A stretch of DNA of 64,000 bases, from positions 310,001 to 374,000 of the forward strand of contig CAZDEB010000002.1 in assembly GCA_964504305.1 (NCBI GenBank), in the 5' to 3' direction. The stretch is from UBA11606 sp964504305 (GTDB lineage Bacteria; Actinomycetota; Acidimicrobiia; Acidimicrobiales; Aldehydirespiratoraceae). The position numbers were made by a program, and so were the translations under genes. Positions 16,707 through 25,555 of the stretch are shown one piece after another. The notes beneath the pieces are model-generated. The model ran no database searches and was not told where the DNA came from. It worked only from the letters and a program-made list of their open reading frames with translations. Position 1 is the stretch's first letter; each line of letters opens with the position of its first letter.

Positions 16707-17834
16707 TCAGCCGTAGACCTTTTCGAGGGCTGCTGCGGGGTCTACGTATTCGAGGCCCTGAGCGTCGGCGACGTGACGTTCGGTAATCATTCCGCCACAT
16801 ACGTTGAGTCCGCCCAGCAGGTGATGATCAGCTGTGAGCGCGGCCTTGACCCCTTTGTCGGCGAGGCTCAGCGTGAACGGCAGGGTTGCGTTGTTGAGCG
16901 CATGGGTCGATGTGCGGGGCACGGCGCCGGGCATGTTGGCGACGCAATAGTGCACGACGTCGTCGACGACGTAGGTCGGTTCGGCGTGGGTGGTGGCGTG
17001 AGACGTTTCGAAGCATCCGCCTTGGTCGATGGCGACGTCTACGAGCACTGATCCGGGCTTCATCTGCCGCACCATTTCGGCGGTTACGAGTTTGGGTGCG
17101 GTGGCGCCTTTGACGAGTACTGCGCCGATCACGAGATCGGCGGCGAAGACGTGTTCTTCGAGGGCGGCGGTGGTCGAGTAGACGGTTTCGAGTTCGGCGC
17201 CGAAGCGCCGGGCGAGGCGATCGAGAACTTCGAGGTTGCGGTCGAGAACTGTGACTTGGGATCCGAGTCCGATCGCCATTTCGATGGCGTTCTCTCCGAC
17301 CACGCCACCGCCGATCACAACGGTGCGAGCAGAGCTAACGCCGGGAACTCCGCCCAGCAGAAGTCCGGCCCCACCGTTGGGCGCTTCGAGGCAGTGAGCC
17401 CCGGCCTGGATCGACATACGTCCGGCGACCTGCGACATGGGGGCCAGTAGCGGTAGCCCGCCGTGAGCGTCGGTGACAGTTTCATAGGCAATGCACGTTG
17501 CGCCGCCCGCGATCAGGTCTTGGGTTTGGGGAACGTCGGGCGCTAGGTGAAGGTAGGTGAACAGGACTTGATCAGCGGACAGCATCGCTCGTTCGGGAGC
17601 TTGCGGTTCCTTTACTTTGACGATCATTTCGGCGTCGGCCCAGACGGTGGCGGCGTCTGGCGCGACCTCTGCACCGGCAGCGATGTAGTCGGCGTCGGGT
17701 GCGCCGATGCCCATGCCGGCGTTGGTCTCGACCAGAACGGAGTGGCCATGGGCCACAAGCTCGCGGGCCCCAGACGGAGTCAGACCCACCCGGCGTTCGG
17801 CAACTTTGACTTCTTGGGGCACACCCACTCGCAT
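16707..17834 (-). CDS. ald: Alanine dehydrogenase
   Basis: 375 residues from the ATG at 17834, the usual length and start (MRVGVPQEVKVAERRVGLTP). Substrate lysine in VKVKEPQ, the NAD+ Rossmann motif VVIGGGVVGENA (about residues 170-181), MKPGSVLVDVAIDQGGCFET and HYCVANMPGAVPRTST are all Ald signatures. It interconverts L-alanine with pyruvate and ammonia. A divergent Lrp-family gene starts 152 nt away, the common arrangement in mycobacteria (AldR-ald), so alanine-responsive control by that regulator is likely. Confidence 0.95.
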   Translation of the reverse strand: MRVGVPQEVKVAERRVGLTPSGARELVAHGHSVLVETNAGMGIGAPDADYIAAGAEVAPDAATVWADAEMIVKVKEPQAPERAMLSADQVLFTYLHLAPDVPQTQDLIAGGATCIAYETVTDAHGGLPLLAPMSQVAGRMSIQAGAHCLEAPNGGAGLLLGGVPGVSSARTVVIGGGVVGENAIEMAIGLGSQVTVLDRNLEVLDRLARRFGAELETVYSTTAALEEHVFAADLVIGAVLVKGATAPKLVTAEMVRQMKPGSVLVDVAIDQGGCFETSHATTHAEPTYVVDDVVHYCVANMPGAVPRTSTHALNNATLPFTLSLADKGVKAALTADHHLLGGLNVCGGMITERHVADAQGLEYVDPAAALEKVYG

Positions 17835-17868
17835 GTTGATCTCGCTTTTGTTCGGCACGCTTGAGCGC

Positions 17869-17959
17869 GCAACGTGTTGCACGCAATTTAGGCGGTCCTC
17901 CACGACAGATGGCTGCAAGTTGTGTACCGTTGACCCTGAGTTGCGCATGATTCGTGCGC
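17869..17959. promoter_or_regulatory. Divergent ald/lrp control region with two inverted repeats
   Basis: Within the 152-bp divergent gap lie GCAAC-GT-GTTGC (17869-17880) and GCGCA-N7-TGCGC (17943-17959). Lrp-family regulators bind several imperfect palindromes around divergent promoters, so these are candidate sites for the Lrp-type protein encoded at 17987. Assigned by symmetry and position only. Confidence 0.35.
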
Positions 17960-17986
17960 CGAAATTGGATTCGGAGGTGAATACGT

Positions 17987-18463
17987 GTGCTAGTTATCTT
18001 GGACGCTACCGACCATGCCATCTTGGCTGCTTTGCAGGTCGACGGTCGACGCACCAACGCCGCGCTGGCCGAGGAGGTTCACCTATCCCCTTCTGCGTGT
18101 CTGCGCCGAATTCGTCGCCTCGAGGACGAAGGAATCATCGCTGGTTACGTCGCCCTTCTCGACCGTGGCAAAGTCGACCGCGGCACCACTGTCTTCGTCG
18201 AGATTTCGCTCGACAGCCAGCAAGAAGAACTGCTCGACCGTTTCGAAGCCGCGGTGCGACTCGTGCCGGAAGTAATGAGCTGCTATCTCATGGCCGGCAA
18301 CTCCGACTATCTGCTCAAGGTTGCGGTAGCCGACGTCGCTGACTACGAACGCATCCACCGCACCTACATGGCCAGACTTCCGGGGGTTGCGCAGCTCCGA
18401 TCGAGTTTCGCGCTGCGAACGGTTACCGAGTCGACGGCGGTCGGGTTTGCGTCCGGCCGCTAG
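17987..18463 (+). CDS. Lrp/AsnC-family transcriptional regulator (AldR-like)
   Basis: 158 residues; GTG start behind an excellent ribosome site (GGAGGTG). N-terminal HTH: LDATDHAILAALQVDGRRTNAALAEEVHLSPSACLRRIRRLEDEG; C-terminal RAM domain with VPEVMSCYLMAGNSDYLLKVAVADVADYERIH, whose G-x-x-D-Y/F-L pattern binds amino-acid effectors. Divergent placement to ald supports a role as the alanine-responsive regulator of that gene. The stop is immediately adjacent (0 nt) to the convergent MFS gene. Confidence 0.93.
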   Translation: MLVILDATDHAILAALQVDGRRTNAALAEEVHLSPSACLRRIRRLEDEGIIAGYVALLDRGKVDRGTTVFVEISLDSQQEELLDRFEAAVRLVPEVMSCYLMAGNSDYLLKVAVADVADYERIHRTYMARLPGVAQLRSSFALRTVTESTAVGFASGR

Positions 18464-19654
18464 TCACAAGCGGCGAGGCAGACCCGTCGCCGCGAAGGCG
18501 GTGGCGATCGCCAGCGTTGCCAGCGCAAAGTAGAAGACCCAGAACGGAGCTATCGCCAGCACGACCGCGGCTACTCCGGGCGCCACCATCGATGATGTCT
18601 CCCGCCACGATGAGAACACCGTGGTCATGGCGGTGCGTTCGCGAGGTTTGACAGTTCTCATGAACGGGATGTTGCCCAGCACATCGAGCCACGACGCTCC
18701 GAGGGCTCCGGTGATCCAAAATACGATGCCAATCGGGCGAGCATCTCCGATCAACCCAAGACCACACAGCGACGTGGCAATTACCACGAACCCAGCGATG
18801 ATCACCGTCTTGGTGTTGGTGCGATCGACAACTTTGAGAACGAGTGGGCTGAGCAGTAAAAGCCCGGCAACGGCGGCAACGATTCCGCCACTGGTCCAGC
18901 GAGGCATGCCGGCCTCTATCGCGTACAGCGGTGCGTAAATGAACAGCGCCGCCCAATACGTGCCGCGGGCCAGGGTGATCATGTAGGCAATTCTGAGATA
19001 GCGCTGGTGAAAGAACCGCGGGATGTTTTTCAGGGGGCTCGGAGCTTGGCCCTTGGGTGTCGACAACGCCGGGTTGCTTCCCAGCCGCAGGACCCAGAAG
19101 TAAGTCAGCGTTATCAAGTGCAAACCGGCGGCCAGCACGAACGGCAGAGTTTCGCTTACTTCGGTGTAGAGCAGGATCGAAACCAAAGGCCCCACGATCC
19201 AGGCCACGCCGTTGTGCACCATGCGCCGGCTCTCGTTGCGAGCCAGTTCGCGTTTGCCGATGTAGTCCATGATGAACAACGAAATACACACCGCGAAGAT
19301 CGCGGCTTCGGAGTTGACCAACCCGATAGCCGCAGCAATCGCGATCCCGTGGCCGAGTGCAACTATCAGGTTGGCCGTCACAAATGCACCGAGGGCGAGG
19401 GTGACCACCCAACGACGAGCCATCCAAGACTCGAGGCGCCCAACGTTGAGCGTCGAGCTCAGGGCCACGAACGAACCAGCAAAATAGGCGTAGGTAACCG
19501 CCGACTTCGATCCGAGGGCATCAAAAGCGGCCAACGGAAGAACAGTCACGGTCATCGAGCGCGCTAGACCTTCGAGTCCGCCGAGGCGAGCCAGAGCGAG
19601 TCCAACGTCGTCGCGCACGACCTGGTTGATCGCATGCGGCCGGTTGAACAACAT
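18464..19654 (-). CDS. MFS transporter
   Basis: 396 residues with about 11-12 hydrophobic helices in two halves. The cytoplasmic loop between them includes KGQAPSPLKNIPRFFHQRYLR. Resembles drug/metabolite exporters of the major facilitator superfamily, but classical motif A is weak (LNVGRLESWMARRWVV) and the substrate cannot be told. The gene follows the YbaK gene by 3 nt and so belongs to the same minus-strand transcript as the molybdopterin oxidoreductase cluster, at its end. Confidence 0.8.
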   Translation of the reverse strand: MLFNRPHAINQVVRDDVGLALARLGGLEGLARSMTVTVLPLAAFDALGSKSAVTYAYFAGSFVALSSTLNVGRLESWMARRWVVTLALGAFVTANLIVALGHGIAIAAAIGLVNSEAAIFAVCISLFIMDYIGKRELARNESRRMVHNGVAWIVGPLVSILLYTEVSETLPFVLAAGLHLITLTYFWVLRLGSNPALSTPKGQAPSPLKNIPRFFHQRYLRIAYMITLARGTYWAALFIYAPLYAIEAGMPRWTSGGIVAAVAGLLLLSPLVLKVVDRTNTKTVIIAGFVVIATSLCGLGLIGDARPIGIVFWITGALGASWLDVLGNIPFMRTVKPRERTAMTTVFSSWRETSSMVAPGVAAVVLAIAPFWVFYFALATLAIATAFAATGLPRRL

Positions 19655-19657
19655 GAG

Positions 19658-20149
19658 CTACTCCATTGAAGGAACGGCCTTGGCCAGACCGGGGATGATC
19701 TCGGCGTCGGACAACTCAGCAAGTGAGGTTGGCGCGCACAGTATCTTGCGCGATCTGACTCCGCCACCAACAATTACTCGGTCGCGCGAAAGTACCGCCT
19801 CGTCGATCCATACCGGGAGGCCGGCGGGGAGCCCGAAGGGCGTGACTCCGCCGATCTGCATCCCTCCGGTGCGCTCCACCGTCTCCTCGGCCGACGCAAA
19901 CGAGGCCTTACGCGTACCGAGCAGTTTCCTCACGGTTCCGTTGACATCAAGGCGAGTTGATGCCAGGACAACACAGCAGGCCATCGGCCGCGATTCGCTC
20001 TTGCCCACGATCAAGATGGCGTTGGCGCTGTCGTCGAGGGCGTACCCGTATTCGGCACAAAACGCCGCAGTATCGGCAAGGTCTGGGTCGCACGGAACAA
20101 CTTCGTGCTCGATGCCGAGCGTCGCAAGCGCGTCGAGTACTACGTCCAC
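19658..20149 (-). CDS. YbaK/EbsC-type aminoacyl-tRNA deacylase
   Basis: 163 residues forming one YbaK/ProX domain: ANAILIVGKSES (the conserved lysine region), VVLASTRLDVNGTVRKLLG, ASAEETVERTGGMQIGGVTPFGLP and VWIDEAVLSRDRVIVGGG. Family members hydrolyse mischarged tRNAs (Cys- or Ala-tRNA-Pro) in trans. It lies 7 nt after the molybdopterin subunit gene and 3 nt before the MFS gene, an operonic position with no obvious functional link. Confidence 0.88.
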   Translation of the reverse strand: MDVVLDALATLGIEHEVVPCDPDLADTAAFCAEYGYALDDSANAILIVGKSESRPMACCVVLASTRLDVNGTVRKLLGTRKASFASAEETVERTGGMQIGGVTPFGLPAGLPVWIDEAVLSRDRVIVGGGVRSRKILCAPTSLAELSDAEIIPGLAKAVPSME

Positions 20150-20156
20150 GAGATGG

Positions 20157-23000
20157 TCAGTCCCCGAGGTGGTACATCTCGGCGGACGGCTTGAGCGGAC
20201 GGGCGTACCACAGCGGACGGCGCAACCCGCCAGGGCCGGGGGCGGGACGAGTCTTGGTCAGCCAGTCGAGGTAAGCCTCGCGGGACTTGGCGGTGTCGAC
20301 GACAACATCACCGTATTGATCGCCTGCTTCGGCCGGGGTTACGCGCACCCGCTGATGCCAGCACTGCATTCCCGAGATGGGGTCGGGCTGCACCGAGAAG
20401 GTGAGATTCTGGTGCACACCGGTCTCGTTCCACCAGATCCGTTCGCTGTCGGAGTCGGTGGACTTCCACTTACGAACGCCGTCTTGGCGACTGAGCTTCC
20501 ACGACGTGCCGTCGTTGCTGATCTCGGCTTTGCCGGCACCCCAAGAACGGGCCTTGTCTTCGTCCAGGCGCCAACGCCCCATGTGATGAGACGCGGCCAC
20601 AACGCCGGGCCTGATCCCCTCGGTGCGCCACGCCTGGATAACAAAGTGACCGATGCGAGTGCTGATACGCACCAACCCGTTGATGTCGATCCCGAGCTTC
20701 TCGGCATCCTCGGGATGAATCCACAGCGGGTGACGATGACTGAGTTCGTTGAGCCACTTGGAATTACCCGAGCGAGTATGGATCAGGGTCGGGATCCGAA
20801 ACGTGGGCAGCAGGATTCGTTCGTTACCGCCGCTGCCGTCCGGCGCGGGCTCCATGTCCAGGTCTTCGTGATGCACATGAGACGGAATCCAGGTGGGGGT
20901 GGCGTATTCGGGCCAGCCCCAATCCTTGAGAGTCGTCGAGAACAATTCGAGTTTGCGTGACGGGGTCGGGAAACCTTCTTTGACCTCGCCATCGACCTCT
21001 ACGCCCGGGCTGCCGTCGCCCAGCGGCGCGAGCTTGATGTCGTTGAGGCCATCCTCGGTACCGTCCCAACCGCCGATCGTGCCGTCCTTGCGAAACACCC
21101 CGTCGGTATCCTTTTGGCATCCGTCGAGGGCCTCGGCGCCAACAATACGCTCGTAAGGGGTGATGACGTCTCCCGGCACCGCGTAGGCACCAACATCGCG
21201 CATGTATTCGAGCGGAGTCTTTCCGGCCGCGGCGGCGTCCTCGGCGAGTCCTGGCACGGACTCGGCGAACATGGTTCCGTAGTACTCATCGACTGAGATC
21301 GGCGTACCGGGCTTTTGGTCGGACTCGAACCACTGACGAATCCCTCGCGAACCGTCGGGGTCGATTCGCCACGACAGGTCGATCCAGAACTCGTTTTCTT
21401 CCCAAACCTCTCCGGGGTTGAACTCGTGAGTGCGCGTGTCGTGGTTGAGCTCTTCGCCACGAATCTCGGCGTAGCGCCGAAACACCGGTTGGCGAAACCC
21501 AATCCACCGGCCGGCGTGGGTCTCGAAGCTGGCCACGTCGTGGCGCTCGGTGCCGATACCCATCGGGAGGACGTAGTCGGCAAAAAGCGCGGTCTCGGAC
21601 CACGTTGGTGTGAGCGCCACATGACACTTGACCTTGTCTTCGTCCTTGAGCGCTTCGAGCCAACTAAACCCGTCGGGGTTGGTCCACACCGGGTTGTAAA
21701 CCCGACTGAAGTACACGTCGAGAGTGCCTCGGCCTTCGTTGAGAAAGTGAGGTAGAAGAATCGACATCTCGTGATAGGCGAGCGGGTACTCCTTGGGCCA
21801 ACTCATCTCGTTCCACTCGTGAAGCGCCGGAGCGCCCTTGGGCTGAGCCGGCTTGAACTTGTTCCAGCCGGTCCCGCTGGTGCCGCCAACCGTTGCGACC
21901 GACCCGGTGAGCACATTCAGAAAGAACAAACACCGAGCGGTTTGCCACCCTCCTAGATTCCCGGCACCAGCCGCCCGCCAGTTGTGCGAGGCAAACTTGG
22001 TGGGATGAGCGGCGATAATTTCGGCAATCTCACGGATTTGGTCGGCGGGCACGCCACAAACTTCTTCGGCTCGTTGCGGCGTGTAGTCGGCGTACTCGTC
22101 GAGCCATGCTTGCTGCATCGAGTCGATCTCGACGGGCAAATCGGGGCGAGTCTCGCGGAGGTAGGTCTCCCAGTTGACCCAGCGCCGAACAAAGTCCTTT
22201 TGCCAGCCGCCGCTTTCGATGAGCAAACGAGCAATGGCAAGAAGCAAGAACGGTTCGGTTCCGGGCCACGCCGGCAACCAATGATCGGCTTTGGAGCCAG
22301 TATTCGAAAGCCTGGGGTCGACGCAAATAATGGTTGCCCCTTTGCCCTGGGCCTCGATTATTCGTTGGGCGTGAGGGTTGAAGTAATGCCCGGCCTCGAG
22401 ATGAGCCGAGATCAAGAAGATCACTTCGGCGTTGGCAAAATCGGACGATGGTCGATCGTGCCCCATCCAACTCTGGTAGCCGATCCGCGCGTTGCTCGAG
22501 CAGATATTGGTGTGACTGTTGTGGCCGTCGACGCCCCAAGCCTTCAAGACCCGATCGGCGTATCCATCTTCGCCCGGTCGGCCGACGTGATACATGACGC
22601 CGTCACGACGGCCCTCGTCCATAGCGGTGCCAATGCGGCCCCCGATGTCGGATAGGGCTTCTTCCCACGAGACTTGTTCCCACTGCCCGCTCCCGCGCTC
22701 TCCGACGCGGCGAAGCGGGTGAAGGATTCGTTCGGTGTCGTAAACCTGGTTGAGCGTTGCCGGCCCCTTGGCGCAGTTACGCCCCCGGCTCGCGGGATGC
22801 AGCGGGTTGCCTTCGATCTTGTCGATCTGGCCGGTCTCGTGGTTCACGTGGGCCAGCAGGCCACAGGCCGCTTCGCAGTTGAAGCAGGTGGTGGGGACCA
22901 ACGTGTGATGTTCTTCGACCCGATCAGGCCAAGCCTTGGCGTTGAGCGAGGTGACGTCATGCCAGTCCTCGTGGGGCGGGTATTGGGTGAGGTCAGTCAT
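20157..23000 (-). CDS. Molybdopterin oxidoreductase catalytic subunit (DMSO reductase family)
   Basis: 947 residues. The N-terminal 4Fe-4S motif is Cys39-x2-Cys42-x3-Cys46-x29-Cys76. Bis-MGD-binding segments include VIFLISAHLEAGHYFNPHAQRIIEAQGKGATIICVDPR and the C-terminal domain (about 770-890, PLWIHPEDAEKLGIDINGLVRI). HTNICSSNARIG offers Cys167 as the probable Mo/W ligand, as in polysulfide, thiosulfate and arsenate-type enzymes. No Tat signal is visible, so it may face the cytoplasm or rely on its partner. It follows the Fe-S/NrfD gene by 9 nt; together they could form a complete quinone-linked oxidoreductase. The substrate is unknown. Confidence 0.9.
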   Translation of the reverse strand: MTDLTQYPPHEDWHDVTSLNAKAWPDRVEEHHTLVPTTCFNCEAACGLLAHVNHETGQIDKIEGNPLHPASRGRNCAKGPATLNQVYDTERILHPLRRVGERGSGQWEQVSWEEALSDIGGRIGTAMDEGRRDGVMYHVGRPGEDGYADRVLKAWGVDGHNSHTNICSSNARIGYQSWMGHDRPSSDFANAEVIFLISAHLEAGHYFNPHAQRIIEAQGKGATIICVDPRLSNTGSKADHWLPAWPGTEPFLLLAIARLLIESGGWQKDFVRRWVNWETYLRETRPDLPVEIDSMQQAWLDEYADYTPQRAEEVCGVPADQIREIAEIIAAHPTKFASHNWRAAGAGNLGGWQTARCLFFLNVLTGSVATVGGTSGTGWNKFKPAQPKGAPALHEWNEMSWPKEYPLAYHEMSILLPHFLNEGRGTLDVYFSRVYNPVWTNPDGFSWLEALKDEDKVKCHVALTPTWSETALFADYVLPMGIGTERHDVASFETHAGRWIGFRQPVFRRYAEIRGEELNHDTRTHEFNPGEVWEENEFWIDLSWRIDPDGSRGIRQWFESDQKPGTPISVDEYYGTMFAESVPGLAEDAAAAGKTPLEYMRDVGAYAVPGDVITPYERIVGAEALDGCQKDTDGVFRKDGTIGGWDGTEDGLNDIKLAPLGDGSPGVEVDGEVKEGFPTPSRKLELFSTTLKDWGWPEYATPTWIPSHVHHEDLDMEPAPDGSGGNERILLPTFRIPTLIHTRSGNSKWLNELSHRHPLWIHPEDAEKLGIDINGLVRISTRIGHFVIQAWRTEGIRPGVVAASHHMGRWRLDEDKARSWGAGKAEISNDGTSWKLSRQDGVRKWKSTDSDSERIWWNETGVHQNLTFSVQPDPISGMQCWHQRVRVTPAEAGDQYGDVVVDTAKSREAYLDWLTKTRPAPGPGGLRRPLWYARPLKPSAEMYHLGD

Positions 23001-23009
23001 CGAAATCTC

Positions 23010-24521
23010 CTAGGACAGCGGCACGGATTGGCCGGCCCGCACAAACGAATCTTCGTAAGCCCACATGCCGCCAAGGGCCGCGACTCCGGCTATTGCCGGC
23101 AACAACGGCCCGCTATCGGCCCCCAAAGCAATGATGGTGAGCGCCGCGGGAATGAGTAGCCCCACAACCACGCCGATGAGGAACTTGGTCCGGTATTTGC
23201 CTTTCGTCATCTGGTAAATCGCAGCCTCAACGTGAGGGGTGCCCTTGGACGTGACCTCGACCGCAACCAGCGACGCGGTAGCCAGCGCGCCTCCGAGCAG
23301 GCTCCAACGAACCGGCGCCGCGGTGGGTAGGGCCATGAAGAGGTCGAGGATCGCGTAGGTGGCACCACCGGCCGTCACCGTCTGAGCGACGAGAGTCGGC
23401 AGCAGCAGTGGTGTTTGCCAGAGGTCTCGGCCCTCGCATTGGCCAAACAGGAAGGCGGTGTAGCCCGCCGTTCCCACGGCAAAGAGAGCCGTGGGGATCG
23501 CCATTGCTTCGATTAGGCCAGGCGAGTCAGTAAGACCACCCACCCACCAGAGCCCGAGGCACGCCGCGAACCCCATCAACACATAGGCGCCTTTGACCAG
23601 CCATGACTCCCAACTGCCCTTGGTGATCAGGTAGTGGAAGCGGGTCGGCTGTTTTAGGTCGGTTATCAAGAGCACGCCCGTGATCGCCAAGAACGCACCA
23701 GCGATCATTGGAGGAACTACCCCGACGGCCGCTTGCTCGTCAGCATGGCCGAGCAGCACCAGCAGAACCGCTACCAACATGACTCCCGCGGCGATGCCCT
23801 TGGTGACGAGATAACCCGACACCTTCTCCTTCCAGGTCATCTGGTGTGGTGTGGTGTAGGCGGTGCGGGCCACGACACCGTGGGCGTCCTCGGGCACAGT
23901 CGGGTGCTGAGGTGTGGTGTCGGCCCAAATAAGCCCGTCGGAATGGATCGCGGTACGCAGCGGGTTGAGCGACGCTTGATCGGCGCCTCGGTAGTAGACC
24001 TTTGGATTGGTTCCCTGCTCGGGGGCCCGAACAGCCACGTCTTCACGGCCGATGATCTTGGTGGCTTCGTTGAGCGGATCGTCGAGATCGGCAACTTTTA
24101 TGGCGTGGGTCGGGCAAACCACTACACACGATGGTTCGAGGCCTTGGTCGATCCGGTGGTTGCAGAAATTGCACTTGTTGGCGGTGTTGGTCGCGGGGTT
24201 GATGTACAACGCGTCGTAGGGACAGGCGTTCATGCAGCCCTTGCATCCGATGCAGTTGTCGTCGTTGAAGTCGACTACCCCGTTGTCGGCTCGATAAAGC
24301 GCGTTGGTGGGGCAGATGGTCATACACGGCGCGTCTTCGCACTGGTTACAACGCATGACCGAGAAGTGACGGCTGGCGTTGGGGAACGTGCCGGTCTCGA
24401 CGTACTTGACCCAGGTCCGGTTGACGCCCAGCGGCACGTCGTGCTCGCTCTTGCAGGCCACCGTGCAGGCGTGGCAGCCAATACACGAGTCGCTATCTAA
24501 TAAAAAGCCCAGCCTGGTCAC
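23010..24521 (-). CDS. Fused 4Fe-4S ferredoxin / NrfD-PsrC-like membrane subunit
   Basis: 503 residues from the GTG at 24521 (VTRLGFLLDSDSCIGCHAC, the normal NrfC/PsrB-type start); a longer TTG start at 24575 is less likely. Residues 1-175 carry four cysteine clusters (CIGCHACTVAC, CNQCEDAPC, CIGCKGCMNAC, CNFCNHRI), as in electron-transfer subunits. Residues about 235-503 contain roughly eight transmembrane helices like NrfD/PsrC, the quinone-reactive membrane anchor. These are usually two genes; here they are one polypeptide. It precedes the catalytic subunit by 9 nt. Confidence 0.88.
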   Translation of the reverse strand: MTRLGFLLDSDSCIGCHACTVACKSEHDVPLGVNRTWVKYVETGTFPNASRHFSVMRCNQCEDAPCMTICPTNALYRADNGVVDFNDDNCIGCKGCMNACPYDALYINPATNTANKCNFCNHRIDQGLEPSCVVVCPTHAIKVADLDDPLNEATKIIGREDVAVRAPEQGTNPKVYYRGADQASLNPLRTAIHSDGLIWADTTPQHPTVPEDAHGVVARTAYTTPHQMTWKEKVSGYLVTKGIAAGVMLVAVLLVLLGHADEQAAVGVVPPMIAGAFLAITGVLLITDLKQPTRFHYLITKGSWESWLVKGAYVLMGFAACLGLWWVGGLTDSPGLIEAMAIPTALFAVGTAGYTAFLFGQCEGRDLWQTPLLLPTLVAQTVTAGGATYAILDLFMALPTAAPVRWSLLGGALATASLVAVEVTSKGTPHVEAAIYQMTKGKYRTKFLIGVVVGLLIPAALTIIALGADSGPLLPAIAGVAALGGMWAYEDSFVRAGQSVPLS

Positions 24522-24617
24522 GAGTTCCCCGGTCTTGCCGCGATTTGTACGGACATATTGTGGAGCATCCCACAACAGATCGCAAGGTTAGACCAAAACG
24601 AGTTCTCGTTAGAGGTT

Positions 24618-25457
24618 CTAACCGGAAGCAATCAGGCCGGTAGCAAGCATTGCGGCCACAAAGCCGGCGGTCTGGGGCCGGGTCAATCGCTCATGCAAAA
24701 ACAGCCCGGCTAGCACCACGGTCGCGATCGGGTAAAGAGACGTCAGCACCGCCACCACCGTGAGCGAACCGTGTTCGGCGGCCACCAAGAAGACGGCGTT
24801 GGAGAACGTGTCGAACAAGCCAACCCCCACCACGAGCCAACGCGAGATTTTGTCGCCCGGCACGATGGCCCGACGCTTGACCAGGAAATAGGTCAACAAG
24901 ACAGAGGCGGTCAAACCACGGGCCCCGACGATCGCCCAGGGCGCCGAGGCCGGATCGGTTTGGGCCAACGCAATGAACATAAACCCGAACCCAGTGCCAG
25001 CCAGCAAAGCCTCGATCACCGCTTGTTTGGAAATGGGCGTCGTGTGGACATCGTCGTTCCAGCTCACCAACGCGACCGCGGCCAGCGCCAAGCCCACACC
25101 GATCCAAGCCGGCGAACCCAACGTGTCGCCGTTGACGATCACCCCCCACATGGCCGGCACCGCCGCCGAGTTGATAGCTGTCAATGGCGCCACCACCCCC
25201 ATCGGACCTCGGGCCAGACCGCGGTACAAGAGGCTCACGCCAACAAAGCCAGCGCTCCCGCCGAGCGCCCCCCACAACACATCGACGGCAATGAACTGGT
25301 CGGCAACCAAAAACGCCGCGACCAACACCCCCACCAGACCAACGGTTTGGCCCGCGACCATGACCTCGGCCAAACGCATGCGTTTGGCCGCGAGAGCTCC
25401 GAAGAAGTCGCCAGTGCCAAACATCGCAGCAGTAAGCAAGCTAAGCAGGACAGCCAT
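24618..25457 (-). CDS. EamA/DMT-family transporter
   Basis: 279 residues from the ATG at 25457; the longer frame upstream starts in the divergent promoter. Ten hydrophobic helices in two five-helix EamA repeats (RGLARGPMGVVAPLTAINSAAVPAMWG and EHGSLTVVAVLTSLYPIATVVLAGLFLHERLTRPQ, the E-R-x-x-x-Q end of the repeat). Such carriers export metabolites or amino acids. Divergent from the zinc alcohol dehydrogenase gene (98 nt apart). Confidence 0.87.
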   Translation of the reverse strand: MAVLLSLLTAAMFGTGDFFGALAAKRMRLAEVMVAGQTVGLVGVLVAAFLVADQFIAVDVLWGALGGSAGFVGVSLLYRGLARGPMGVVAPLTAINSAAVPAMWGVIVNGDTLGSPAWIGVGLALAAVALVSWNDDVHTTPISKQAVIEALLAGTGFGFMFIALAQTDPASAPWAIVGARGLTASVLLTYFLVKRRAIVPGDKISRWLVVGVGLFDTFSNAVFLVAAEHGSLTVVAVLTSLYPIATVVLAGLFLHERLTRPQTAGFVAAMLATGLIASG

Positions 25458-25555
25458 TCGGGCAGGGTACGACCTGCTCTGCGTTCTCTGACTGGCGTAG
25501 ACCCCACTCGGCCGCCAGAATGCGGGCAACCTGACCGGCCGACAACGGAGTAATC

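Noticed and set aside
19626..20960. 444-codon plus-strand open frame
   Set aside because: Antisense to YbaK and the molybdopterin subunit, both with strong motifs.
17869..24600. Replication terminus or origin at the skew change
   Set aside because: No DnaA-box cluster or convincing dif-like site was recognised, and the skew was only sampled by hand.
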